Shown: positions 41,773 to 51,806, counted from the first letter of the stretch. The stretch: 64,000 nt of DNA from Elgaria multicarinata webbii (GCF_023053635.1 NC_086179.1:1936001-2000000), one strand, 5' to 3'. Numbers and translations: made by a program. The notes: generated by a model from the sequence alone, not told the origin.

Positions 41773-44700
41773 GTAAGTAACAAAAGAGGCCTCTGGGGCT
41801 AAAATAGCCAGGAGGCAGGAGCCATCACCTGTTTGCGGATGCAAACTGGGTGGCAACGCCAGCCCATGTTCATAAGGAAAGGCTGTTATGGCTCTTTTTG
41901 CAGGGGATAAAAAATGCTTCGCCAGTGGAGGGCAAGATATTTTCTCCTGGCAACTCTGATCCTAGAGGTAGCACAGAGCCATCAAGATCAGGAAACTTCT
42001 GTGGCGTTTCTGCCTATTCCCAGTGAGCATTCCCCTTCTCTAAGGCCTTTTCCACCCCAGAAACATCTTCCCCACACACAGGCCCTAGCTAGACCTAAGG
42101 TTTACCCCGGGATTGTCCCGGGGTTGTCCCTGCCTGCTCCTGGGATATCCTGTGTGTCATTTACATGAACAGGGACGATCCCAGGATAAACCTTAGGTCT
42201 AGCTAAGGCCACAGTCACACTGCCACCAGGATCTATAAGGCTCAGGTCATCTACATGGCAGAGAATAACCTAGCTGGTAGGTCAAAAGACAGTCAGAACA
42301 GGAAGGCCATTGACAAGGTGATCAGCTGGGCTTCCTTGCAGGCCAGGAGTTCTTGCATCAAAGATAGGCAGCTGGATGGTTGTCCAGCTGCCTCTAGAGC
42401 CATTCAAGAGGCAGATGGACAACCATCTGTCAGATAAGCTTTAGGGTGGAGTCCTGCATTGAGCAGGGGGCTGGACGCCATGGCCTTGTAGGCCCCTTCC
42501 AACTCTGCTATTCTAGGATTCTATGATCTGCATAGACTGCACTCCAGTAGACCAACGTGGATGTTAATAGGGCATAAATGACCATGGCCTGAACTGTCTT
42601 GTCCAGGAAACACCCACTACTCTGAGTGGTCAAGAGGATAACCAGTATAAGGAATATTTTGTGACTCATGGAGGGGTGGGAAGAGAGATCAAAGACCTCA
42701 CTGGAGTAAGCTCAGGGGAGATTAAGGCCGTAGCTAGACCTAAGGTTTATCCCAGGATTGTCCTGAGGTCAAACCTGTTCATCTAAGTGCCACACAGGGC
42801 ATCCAGCGCTCAGGCAGGAATGAACCTGGGATGATCCTGGGATAAACCTTAGGTCTAGCTACGGCCTAAGATTACCCAAGCCTTTTTGCCAGCCACGTTA
42901 ATCCACGGGTCTGCAGGTCTGTACTAGTAACAACTCTGTGTCTTTTGTCTAGTGGAGTCTGTGGAAGACGTCCGTTGGCGGTCAGCCATAACATGCTCCG
43001 CGTTGTGGGTGGCACCAATGCCCTGCCAGGAACATGGCCCTGGCAAGTCAGCATCCAGATACGGACACAAAGAGGGGGATACATGCATTTCTGCGGAGGT
43101 TCACTTATCAGCTCTCGTTGGGTCCTCAGTGCAGCCCACTGTTTCGGGAAGGAAAAGTAAGCAACCGGGAAAGCCACCTACCTCAAGTGAATTCCAGGGA
43201 GATGCTGCAGAGTCTTCCTTTGGGGTCAGCATCAGCATCCTAGGAGTGCCAGAACTCAGAGCCAGAGTCCGTGGCCCTGAAACAGCCCACTGGATCAGAA
43301 TTCAGGCCATGAATCCAGGTTTCTTCTGTCTCCTCCATAAGAACACAAGAAGGGCCATGCTGGATCAGACCAAGGTTCCATCTAGTCCAATACTAGTCCC
43401 ACAGTGGCCAAGGAGCTGTAGACCAGGGATCCACAAGCAGGACATGGTGCAACAGCACCCCACCCACCCCCATGTTCCCTAGCAACTGTGTATGCAGGCT
43501 TATTGCCACTGATTGTTAGGATTGCACCCGAGGAAGCCTCCTCAGATGAAGAGGAGGCAAACTTACAAGTAGTAGAGGGTGTCTCCTCCCCCACAGCCAG
43601 ACCAGAGACCGGTGCACAGTTGGAAGGGAGTCGTGCAATGGAGGAGGATGCAGGCCCTGTGGAGGAGCCACGGGTCAGTCAGTCACTCCCTCTGCCTGCC
43701 TCTCCTGAGGCTGAGTCAGAGACGGAGGTGGTTCGACCACCCAGCCCCCGCGAAAGGAGACGTAGGAAAAGGACAGAACAAAGGCAGGGGATCAGGCGAA
43801 GTACGCGCCTGCAGAACAGGCACGGAGAAAACGCTGAGCTGTAGTAAGGGGAAATCTGACCGCTGGTCCACTGTAGCAAACACCTTTCGTTCCTCCGGTT
43901 GCTACTGTGCCCCACGCCTTACCGTTTGTCTGTGACTTTGGTTTCCTGACCTGGACTGGCTTGATTGACTCTGCTTGAACGTTTATCCCTGGCATTTTGG
44001 ACGACTGACTTGGCTCTTGATATCGGACTGGACTTGACCTTCGCTTGCTCTTGGCTCCTTGACCCCAGCACCCTCTGTTTGGTTCTTCGACCCGGATCGG
44101 TAGGCTTACACTTCAGAACTTGTCTCTGGCTAGAACTATTGGACTTTACTTAAAAGACTGTGTTTTTCTTAAACTGCAGCAGTTCCCTCCTGCATTCTTG
44201 GCCAGAGATTTATAGCTGGGTAATTGGCAATAAAACACTAAAGCAATAAAGCATTCAGCAGAACGCCTTGACTCGTGGCTGGTCACTGAAACTGATACTG
44301 GATGTAGCTCATAGCCATCAGAACTAGTAGACATTGATAGCCTTCTCCTTCCAGGAATTTATCCAACCCCCTTTTAAAGCCATCCCAATTGGTGGCCATC
44401 ACTACATCTTGTGGTAGGGAGTTCCATAATTTAACTATGCGCTGTGTGAAGAAGGCCTTCCTTTTATCTCTCCTGAATCTCCCACCAATCAGCTTCATGA
44501 GATGACCCCTTTCGGTTCTAGTATTATGGGAGAAGGAGAAAAATGTCTCCCTCTCCACATTCTCCACACCAGGCATGGTTTTGTACACTGCTATCAGGTT
44601 GTAACCTTCCCTCACAGGGAGGATGGTCCAGTCCCTTGAGCATTTTAGTCACCCTTTTCAGCAACCTCTTGTGAGCCAGTTGGGACGCGTAGAGGCTGGG

Positions 44701-47700
44701 CGCTCTTGGGGCAGCTGTCATCCCCGTTTGTCTCAAGCCTCTGATATTAGGATACAAACTCTCCAAACATGGAGGATCTTTAGCTATTAGCTTATTGCCA
44801 CGGATATATCACTTTGAAAGCAAGTGTCTAGTCTTTATGCATGCCAAGGAAGGACTGTTCAGACCTGGAAAGTGAAAAAGTGTTGTCTTAAACCAAAACC
44901 AAAACTGAAAACAAAGTAAGTTTAAGAAAACTGATAAAAAACAATATATAAAATTAGTATAACTATGCTTATTATGGACTATTTTGTTTAAATTTTAAAT
45001 GTATGTATTTGCTTTAAGATTAAAAAAGTATTTTCTACTAATAATATGATTTTATTGTAATAAGCATAGTTTATTTATTGTAATAAGCATAGTTTATTTA
45101 TTGTAATAAGCATAGTTATACCAATTTGATATATTGTTTTTATCAATTTTCTTAAATTTACTTTGTTTTCAGGTTCTGTTCAGACCTGGAGACATCTCAG
45201 GACTCAGCTAGACCTAGTGGTCTAGAGGGATGGAGGGCTGAAGATCCTGCGATATTTTTATTGTGAAATCTCCCTCTCTGTTCAAACATGGTGCTCAACG
45301 ACCTCAGAGGGAGAGGACTCACACACGCCATTTTGTTTTTTGTTTTTAGAATCATAGAATCATAAAATAGCAGAGTTGGAAGGGCCATCGAGTCCAACCC
45401 CCTGCTCAGTGCAGGACTCCACCCTAAAGCATCCCTGACAGATGCTTGTCCAGCTGCCTCTAGAAGGTCTCTAGTGTGGGAGAGCCCACAACCTCCCTAG
45501 GGAACTGATTCCATTGTCATACTGCTCTAACAGTCAGGAAGTTTTTCCTGATGCCCAGCTGGAATCTGGCTTCCTATAACTTGAGCCCGTTATTCCATGT
45601 CCTGCACTCTGGAAGGATCGAGAAGAGATCCTGGCCCTCCTCTGTGTGACAACCTTTCAAGTATTTGAAGAGTGCTATCGTGTCTCCCCTCCATCTTCTC
45701 TTCTCCAGGCTAAACATGCCCAGTTGTTCCAGTCTCTCTTCATAGGGCTTTGTTTCCAGACCCCTGATCATCCTGGTTGCCCTCCTCTGAACACGCTCCA
45801 GCTTGTCTGCGTCCTTCTTGAATTGTGGAGCCCAGAACTGAGGCAGCAGCACACGAGCACTCGTGCGCAAAAGGCAAGTCCTTTTAAAATATATTTATAT
45901 ATTCCTCGCTCCCCCCACCCCACCCCCGATGGGTGCAGTGCTCCTGAGGAGTTCTGCGCCCCGTGCGCAGGTCCCGGCTCCTCGCAAGGAACCATGAGGA
46001 GCCGGGAAAAACCACAGCGCCCGGCCACATGTTCCGCGGTCTCAGGCTCGGCCCAAGACCACGGAAAAACAGGTCCTAAAGTGGAGGGCGAGATCCCGGA
46101 GCAAGGGAGGGATCATCCCTCCCTGATCCTGGGATCCCCTGTGCATCATGTGGACATCCCAGGGCTCGCCCCGGGATAAAGCTCCGCCTAGCTAAGGCCT
46201 CAAAAAAGCAGACTAGAGATTTTTCTTTCAAATTTTATTTTATTTAAAGTGATACAAAAAAAGGAATGAACACAAACAATCCTCTAACAATTAATAACAA
46301 ACCAACGGTTATATGAATATGTATAATGTACAAAGGGAAAAAATTAAAGTTGATTTGTACAACTTCTAGGGGAAAAGAGGCTTAACGAAAGTAGAAAAAG
46401 AAAAGTTAAAAAGAAAAAAAGGAGACAGAAAGGAAAAGAAAACCAACAAACAAAAAACCAAAATCATAAATGTGCTGTATTCCTTCATTTGTTGTTACAA
46501 TGTCCATACATTCAGAGCTGAAACAGGCAGACACTGCTGTATGTTCGGTTGTGTTGCATATTGAACGAATCTCCCCCATATGGCTTCGAACAACGTTGAT
46601 TCTGATTTTCCTTGAATTTGAAGCAAGCAGGCTAGAGATGAGCTGGACAACCTTCCCGGTGGCTGCTGCAGCCACACCTCCAGTCTCCCATCTCACCTCT
46701 CCTTTCCTGCCTGAAATTCTTGCCAGAAAAAAATTCAAGATGGAGCACAGAGGCAGGAATACAGTTTTGGCCTTGATCCAAAAACCTGGACCAGGCTCTC
46801 TCCACCTGCCTGTTTGCTCCCTTCTAGCCTCCTCCGTAGTTGGACTCAAGGGCTTTCCTGCTTGCATCCTGCCCCCCCTTTGTTCAGTTCTGGAATATTC
46901 TTCTGTAACCTCCAGGATCTCTTCTTGATCCTCCCAGAGTGCAGGATACGGAATAACGGGCTCAAGTTACAGGAAGCCAGATTCCAGCTGGACATCAGGA
47001 AAAACTTCCTGACTGTTAGAGCAGCCCGACAATGGAACCAGTTACCTAGGGAGGTTGTGGGCAGCTGGACAACCATCTGTCAGGGATGCTTTAGGGTGGA
47101 TTCCTGCATTGAGCAGGGAGTTTGACTCAATGGTCTTGTAGGCTCCTTCCAACTCTGCTATTCTATGATTCTATGATTCTATGATTCCATACCTGTTTCT
47201 TGTTCCGAATACAGAGAACGCTATAAGCTCGTAGTTGGCTGCAACCGGGTCACCCGGCCCGGCCCTGATTCCCAGGACCGTGCCGTGAAGAGGGTGGTGA
47301 AACATGAAAACCTCAAGAGCGAACTGAACATTGGTAGAACTATATTCAATGACATTGCCTTGCTGGAGATGTCTGAGCCCGTCAACTGCAGCGATTACAT
47401 CCAGCCAGCCTGTTTGCCGGACAAGAGCGTGGAAGTTTTGTCGCTACCCCATTGCTATATTAGCGGCTGGGGCAACACAGATGCAAACAGTGAGTGGCCC
47501 ACGAAAAACAGGCCGTTGGAAGGACTGTCCCAGCTTATGGTTAAAGCAAATTTCTATCCCACACCATCATTGCCAAGTGGCCTTCCCAGGGTGATAGCAA
47601 TAGGGAAAACAAACGAATGGTAATTCCAACAACCATTATGGTTTGGGATGAATGCATGGGGCTGCGGTTGCAATGCATGCCCAAGCCCTGAGTGCCTGGA

Positions 47701-50700
47701 ATTGTGGGTAAGTCACGTGGTCCCCTGCCCAGAGCTATGGGGCACATTTTCTTTCAAGGACCACATCCAAATTGCAAGCCCTCCTCCACTCCCTTGAGGG
47801 ACGCTCTTGAGATTTTCCTGCTCTTGCATTTCGCTTCTATCGTAATTACTGTATGTTTTGATTGGGTAGTTGTATTTCCCATCCAGGGAATCCTGGCACT
47901 TACAAGTGCGAGATATCAATCGGTAAAATTAAGAAATAAGCCTGGTGGCCAGTCTGTTTGCCCACCTAGCTCAATATTAGCCACTCTGACTGGCTGTGGC
48001 TCTGTAAGGTGTCCGAATCATAGAATCATAGAATCATAGAATAGCATGTTGGAAAATCACACTCTGAACCAGTGATTTAGCAGAAGTAGCAGCGGCTCTC
48101 AGTTTAGGACATAGCAAAGACCAATGAGGCAAACGATTCCTTGTAAGTTAAAAGCAAATACTTTACTGACAGTTGTAATAATTTAGTTATGGCAGCACAT
48201 ATACAAATACTCACAAACGATCAATCAATACAGCATACATCAAGTTGGGGTAAGATGAGGGAATAAACAAACATGAAAAACACAGCTACTTATATAGGCA
48301 GACCTGTACAATGATGCAATCACTAATTGATTAATTACAGAAAATACCTTCCACACAATAATTCAATAATTCAGTAAGTGTCCAGCTGAAACCTTGACCT
48401 TTAAGTGAATATGTTCTGCTGACTCCTCACTTCATCCAGGTTTCCAGGTAATTGTAAAAACAGTGGAAAAATAAAAACCAGATCCAATCCAGGATCCAAC
48501 ATAGCAGAGTTGGGAGGGGCCTACAAGGCCATCGAGTCCAACCCCCTGCTCAATGCAGGAATCCTCCTTAAAGCATCCCTGACAGATGCTTGTCCAGCTG
48601 CCTCTTGAAGGCCTCTAGTGTGGGAGAGCCCACAACCTCCCTAGGTAACTGGTTCCATTGTCGTACTGCTCTAACAGTCTGGAAGTTTTTTCTGATGTCC
48701 AGCTGGAATCTGGCTTCATTTAACTTGAGCCCGTTATTCCATGTCCTGCATGCTGGGAGGATTGAGAAGAGATCCTGGCCCTCCTCTGTGTGACAACCTT
48801 TTAAGGATTTGAAAGAGAGAGGTCGTTTCCCATCACCTGGAGATGTCAGGTAATGAACCTGGGGCCTTGTGCATGCAAAGCCGGTGCTGTGTCACTGTTC
48901 CTAAGCGGCAACCTTTCCCCAGAAAGAGAGAAGAAGACCTGTACCATGTAGACAGGTCTATCTAGCCTGATCGGTCCACCTAGCTCAATATACATACATC
49001 TACCGTATTTATTGCAGTTCTGTACCGCCCAATAGCCAGAGCTCTCTAGGTGGTTCACATGGAATGGCTGCCATTCCCCAAGGTATCCGGTGAGGGTCTT
49101 TCCCAGGCCTTCCTGGCAACGACCAGGGATGGAACTTGGGAGGTTCAGTGTTCAATACATGTGCTCTACCACTGAGCTATGGACCCTTCCTAGGAATGTT
49201 GCTTCCAGGGACATCCAAGCACAGCATAGACATGGCAAGAACTGTGGTATCCTGCATGTGAATCTCCAGAGGAAAAAAAATCCTCAACCCTGGACAGCTA
49301 CGAAAGAACACCATTTTCACCGAAAACTGATGTAGCAGCTGTGGAATCACGGATAATATAATCTTGCATAACCATGGTTATCCCATTGGGTCTTAGAGTT
49401 TGGTGACAGACCAGTTGAACGGATTTGGTGGGAGCCATGGCAGCTCAGAGATTCGTCATGATTTCTTCTCTCCCTTGGGGAAACTTGAGCCAAGGCTCGC
49501 CGGTGGTGCTTCCAGATGAGGCCTTTATAGCACCATCGCTCTGCCTCGTTCACAGTAGGATGATGGCTGGTGGTGTATTCCACTTGTAATCCTCCCATGT
49601 TTTCCTATGGTGTCTTCTGCCTTTTTTCTCACTGCAGAAAATTTGTTAAGGAGAAAAGGGCAAATTGCTGCACTATGTCTTCTAACAGGCAATGCTAGGA
49701 GCTCTTTGTTTGGAAGCACTGCTGAGGTAAACCCCAGAATCTGTTTTTAAGGCCGGGGCCCTGAAGAAGTGAAGCCAGGAGAACAGAGTGAGGCCATGGC
49801 TAGACCAGGCCTATATCCCAGGATTGTCCAGGGATCATCCCCGTGCATGCAAATGACACACACAGGATCCCAGGAGCAGGCAGGGACGACCCTTCCATTT
49901 GCCTGGGATAATCCTTAGGTCTAGCTAAGGCCTGAGACTAGAGGGACCCACCCTCATCACTGAGTAATCCCCAGCCTATCCATTAGGAGTTAGGGGCAGG
50001 GGCTTCAGAGCCTGTTGTCAACATACCCCTCCAATAATCCCTGAGGCCAGGTGGGAAATACAATCTGAAGCATCCCCTTGCTTTCTGTTCCCAGAGCCAA
50101 AATATCCTGACATCATGCAGGAAGCAAAAGTGGACCTTCTTCCCAGGTGGAACTGTTCGAGGCTGTGGAAGAGGCTTATCCATCCCATGAACCTGTGTTC
50201 TGGGCCTGAGGAAGGAGGCATCGCTACCTGCCAGGTAGGGTGGACCAAGGTCAAGGGCCAAGCTGCTCAGGGCTGACAAAACTGATGCAGAGGAGATGAT
50301 GAATGTGCTGCCTGAGTCCCAGTTAATGAGGGAAAAGCTAGGCGGAGCGCTTCATTTGCCCACGAAAGGCCCCCGTTCCAACACTTGGTGAGGTGGGGCA
50401 ACGTTCCTCACTGAGCTGAGTTTCTCAGGCTGAAGAACCACACCTGGCGCAACAGGGTTTTTTTTAAAGAGCCTGCCTATTGGATCCTCAGGTCATGTGG
50501 GCTAAAGAGCGGCACTATCTGTTGACCAGGACCCGGGTGCTTGAGAGTCTGCAAAGGTTCAAGACCCCTGATGCCTTAGAAAACATTTCCCTATTCAACA
50601 AGATGGGTGGACCAGAAGGTGAGCTTATTTGGAGCTGTGCCTTCTCCTGTGGATTTTCACCCTACTACAAGTTTTCTGACATTCTGGTGGTTCCTCAGAG

Positions 50701-51609
50701 CTCTTCAGGAATGACCTGTTTCCTTCCGTTCCCATTTCTCTGTGTGTGGCGTGCGTCTATCTAGTCCTCCAGGGGAAACGTGCCTCACAACCTGTGGCAA
50801 AGATGAACGACATCAGACGCTTTCTCCCTTGTATTTTCTGTTTCCGCACTGCCTGCCTTGCTCTCTATGAGGTACCACCTCCAACTCATGCCACCATGTT
50901 ATCTTTCCTATTGCAGGGTGACAGCGGCGGCCCCCTCGCATGTAGAGAAGAAAGGTCTGAGCGCTACTGGGTTGTTGGACTTTACAGTTGGGGATCTCCC
51001 AAATGTGGCCAGGCACAGAGGCCAAGTGTCTTCATCTCCACGTTCTACTTCCTTAACTGGATCAAAAACATAGCCAAGGAGAACACGTTGATGCCCACTC
51101 ACACACCACTGTTGGCAGAGTCCATGATGAAAACAACACAACCACCAATGCCCAAGCCCCCACCCAGCACTCAGCCTTCCAGACCGAAGACCACAAGTAG
51201 GCCGAGGACCACAAGTAGGCCCATGTCTGCTCCCAGGCCAATGGCCACAAGTAGGCCCAGGCCTACTCTAAGACCAAGACCCACAACTAGGCTCAGGCCT
51301 ACTCCAAGACCAAGACCCACAGTATGGTCCATGCCTCCCTGGATAAAGCCTTCACAGTGGCCTCTGCCCTGGTCGAGGACCACAAGATGGTATTCCTGGC
51401 AAAGGCCCCAAGGTTGGTATGGGCCTACTCCCAGGCCAAGGCTCACACTTCAACCACTACCACCACCACAATTCCAACCTCAGCCGCCGCCACCATGGCA
51501 AAGCCAATTTGTGGCACCACCAGGTTACTACAATATGTACAACTGGAATCCAGGCTACCCCGGCCACGAACCTCAGCCTGTGGTATTGGCACCAGGAGAG
51601 CAGCCATGA
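41699..51609 (+). CDS. Acrosin paralogue D with non-trypsin S1 pocket (complete gene, 5 exons)
   Basis: Exons 41699-41772, 42953-43156, 47215-47489, 50095-50234 and 50917-51609 join to 461 codons plus TGA, with phases 2-2-1-0. Signal peptide, stub ([12 protein letters not shown]), activation site (LR-VVGG), His57, Asp102 and Ser195 are intact, as are the paired protease cysteines. The specificity pocket is changed: residue 189 is Ala (GGIATCQ), Gly226 is Ser (RPSVF) and one residue is inserted before Cys220 (SWGSPKC). Arg/Lys cleavage is therefore not expected. The enzyme may favour small or hydrophobic residues, or act by binding. The tail of about 180 residues is Arg/Pro-repeat then Trp/Tyr/Gln-rich. 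Sister to gene E by promoter and intron similarity. Confidence 0.9.
41773..42080. other. Gene D intron 1, first part
   Basis: Nothing recognised before the foldback element at 42081. Confidence 0.4.
42081..42210. mobile_element. GCTAGACC-type foldback element, copy 1
   Basis: Ends GGCCCTAGCTAGACCTAAGG and CCTTAGGTCTAGCTAAGGCC, flanked by the 3-bp duplication ACA (42078-42080 and 42211-42213). Confidence 0.85.
42396..42525 (+). mobile_element. CR1 3' end
   Basis: attcaagaggcagatggaca to attctaggattctatga. Confidence 0.82.
42726..42866. mobile_element. GCTAGACC-type foldback element, copy 2
   Basis: Ends GGCCGTAGCTAGACCTAAGG and its complement, flanked by the 3-bp duplication TAA. The interior resembles copy 1. 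Confidence 0.85.
42953..43156 (+). CDS. Gene D exon 2: light-chain stub, activation site, His57
   Basis: [48 protein letters not shown]. The donor is GTAAGC, phase 2. Confidence 0.94.
43332..43518 (-). mobile_element. L3-like LINE, left piece
   Basis: Minus-strand 3' UTR (ggatcagaccaaggttccat ... gcaggcttattgcc). It continues at 44290 after a later insertion. Confidence 0.68.
43519..44283. mobile_element. LTR-like insertion (solo-LTR candidate)
   Basis: This segment splits an L3-like LINE, with a repeated (a)ctgat at both borders. It begins TGTTAGG and contains AATAAA signals near its right end. No internal retroviral genes are present, so if it is an LTR it is a solo copy, a fossil. The family is not assigned. 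Confidence 0.45.
44284..44800 (-). mobile_element. L3-like LINE, right piece
   Basis: Minus-strand RT C-terminus ([39 protein letters not shown]). The stretch cttgtgagccagttgggacg at 44668-44687 also matches the ancestral D/E intron 2. Confidence 0.7.
44870..45175. mobile_element. AT-rich foldback insertion with 15-bp flanking repeats
   Basis: Long inverted arms: the left runs aaacaaagtaagtttaagaa to actatgcttatta, and the right is the reverse complement. Three near-identical units of taataagcatagtttatttat lie at about 45058-45115. The whole is flanked by the direct repeat CTGTTCAGACCTGGA at 44855-44869 and 45176-45190. The class is unknown. Confidence 0.7.
45349..45840 (-). mobile_element. 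CR1 LINE 3' region
   Basis: Tail, 3' UTR and RT C-terminus ([22 protein letters not shown]) on the minus strand, cut at cagaactg. Confidence 0.88.
46045..46199. mobile_element. GCTAGACC-type foldback element, diverged copy
   Basis: The right end cgcctagctaaggcc and interior (gatcctgggatcccctgtg) match copies 1-3. The left end ggctcggcccaagacc is degraded. Candidate 3-bp duplication TCA on both sides. Confidence 0.55.
46203..46689. other. Gene D intron 2, AT-rich part
   Basis: AT-rich text resembling an L1 3' UTR on the minus strand (tttattttatttaaagtgatac), without coding sequence to prove it. Confidence 0.35.
46918..47195 (+). mobile_element. CR1 3' end
   Basis: gatctcttcttgatcctccc through [20 protein letters not shown]-type coding end to attctatgattctatgattcc, ending 20 bp before gene D exon 3. 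Confidence 0.87.
47215..47489 (+). CDS. Gene D exon 3: Asp102 exon
   Basis: [30 protein letters not shown] with Asp102, [21 protein letters not shown]. It is 9 nt longer than in B and C. An additional cysteine (VVGC) is absent from the other paralogues. Confidence 0.93.
48013..48815 (-). mobile_element. CR1 LINE 3' region interrupted by a solo LTR
   Basis: The tail (cgaatcatagaatcatag) precedes the LTR. After it, tagcagagttggg continues the CR1 3' UTR and coding end to tttaaggatttgaaag. The paralogous position in gene E intron 3 (about 60905) has no CR1. Confidence 0.87.
48047..48501 (-). mobile_element. Solo LTR (fossil) with 5-bp duplication
   Basis: A 455-bp unit with TGTTGG at one end and CCAACA at the other. 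Flanked by the direct repeat TAGCA (48042-48046 and 48502-48506), which restores uninterrupted CR1 sequence when removed. A TATATAAG on the minus strand suggests that orientation. ERV or Gypsy class cannot be decided. It is younger than the CR1 it splits. Confidence 0.85.
48816..48910 (-). mobile_element. tRNA-derived SINE fragment
   Basis: aacctggggccttgtgcatg caaagccggtgctgtgtcac is the reverse of a tRNA-headed SINE (compare 62640-62877). A counterpart lies in gene E intron 3 at about 60915-61020. Confidence 0.5.
48990..49195 (-). mobile_element. tRNA-derived SINE fragment with LINE tail
   Basis: The minus strand reads catagctcagtggtagagcac (A box), followed at 49010-49060 by a pieces-of-LINE tail (accgcccaatagccagagc). 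It is not a tRNA gene: no cloverleaf closes. Confidence 0.55.
49196..49790. other. Gene D intron 3, paralogous with gene E intron
   Basis: The last part (ccccagaatctgtttttaag gccggggcc) aligns with 61312-61340 in gene E. No other feature. Confidence 0.5.
49792..49932. mobile_element. GCTAGACC-type foldback element, copy 3
   Basis: Ends GGCCATGGCTAGACC and GGTCTAGCTAAGGCC, flanked by TGA on both sides. Absent at the aligned position in gene E (about 61373). Confidence 0.83.
50095..50234 (+). CDS. Gene D exon 4: S1-pocket exon with Ala189
   Basis: [20 protein letters not shown], then [19 protein letters not shown] at 50223-50225 encodes Ala where acrosin has Asp189. The exon is 6 nt shorter than in B because the loop before the first cysteine is shortened. 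The donor is GTAGGG, phase 0. Confidence 0.93.
50235..50916. other. Gene D intron 4, nothing recognised
   Basis: 682 nt with no named repeat. Ends in ttcctattgcag. Confidence 0.45.
50917..51609 (+). CDS. Gene D exon 5: Ser195, altered pocket and Arg/Pro tail
   Basis: [36 protein letters not shown]: one residue more than the paralogues before Cys220, and Ser (51025-51027) at 226. The tail has repeats of SRPRTT/RPRPT type (51180-51330), then Trp-rich and Gln/Pro-rich text ending PGEQP. TGA at 51607-51609. Confidence 0.93.
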   Translation, partial: GDSGGPLACREERSERYWVVGLYSWGSPKCGQAQRPSVFISTFYFLNWIKNIAKENTLMPTHTPLLAESMMKTTQPPMPKPPPSTQPSRPKTTSRPRTTSRPMSAPRPMATSRPRPTLRPRPTTRLRPTPRPRPTVWSMPPWIKPSQWPLPWSRTTRWYSWQRPQGWYGPTPRPRLTLQPLPPPQFQPQPPPPWQSQFVAPPGYYNMYNWNPGYPGHEPQPVVLAPGEQP

Positions 51610-51675
51610 GAGGGTCCATGTCGTGGATAGGTCAGGCCCTGAACGTTTCATATGGTAATGCAATAAGAATGGGAT

Positions 51676-51681
51676 AATAAA
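51676..51681 (+). terminator. Gene D poly(A) signal
   Basis: AATAAA 67 nt after the stop. Confidence 0.6.
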
Positions 51682-51725
51682 ATGGAAGATGACTTGACCA
51701 AAATTTCTCTGACATTTGGCACATA

Positions 51726-51806
51726 ATATCTTCATGTGTAACCCTGTCATCCAACCAAATCTCAGGCAGTTCCACTGGAAAATGTACAGCAGTTTTAAAC
51801 ATTTCC
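51726..51806. repeat. 81-bp direct repeat, left copy
   Basis: 80 of 81 bases match 52633-52713 (one T/C difference). The two copies bracket an LTR-like unit. Confidence 0.93.

Noticed and set aside
43488-43844. 118-codon frame as a host gene
   Set aside because: Contained in an insertion that splits a LINE. No splice or paralogue support.
45197-45345. Another GCTAGACC element beginning ggactcagctagacc
   Set aside because: The left end looks right, but no matching right end or 3-bp duplication is found before the CR1.
49120-49195. tRNA gene on the minus strand
   Set aside because: A and B box-like words are present but stems do not close. It is a SINE head.
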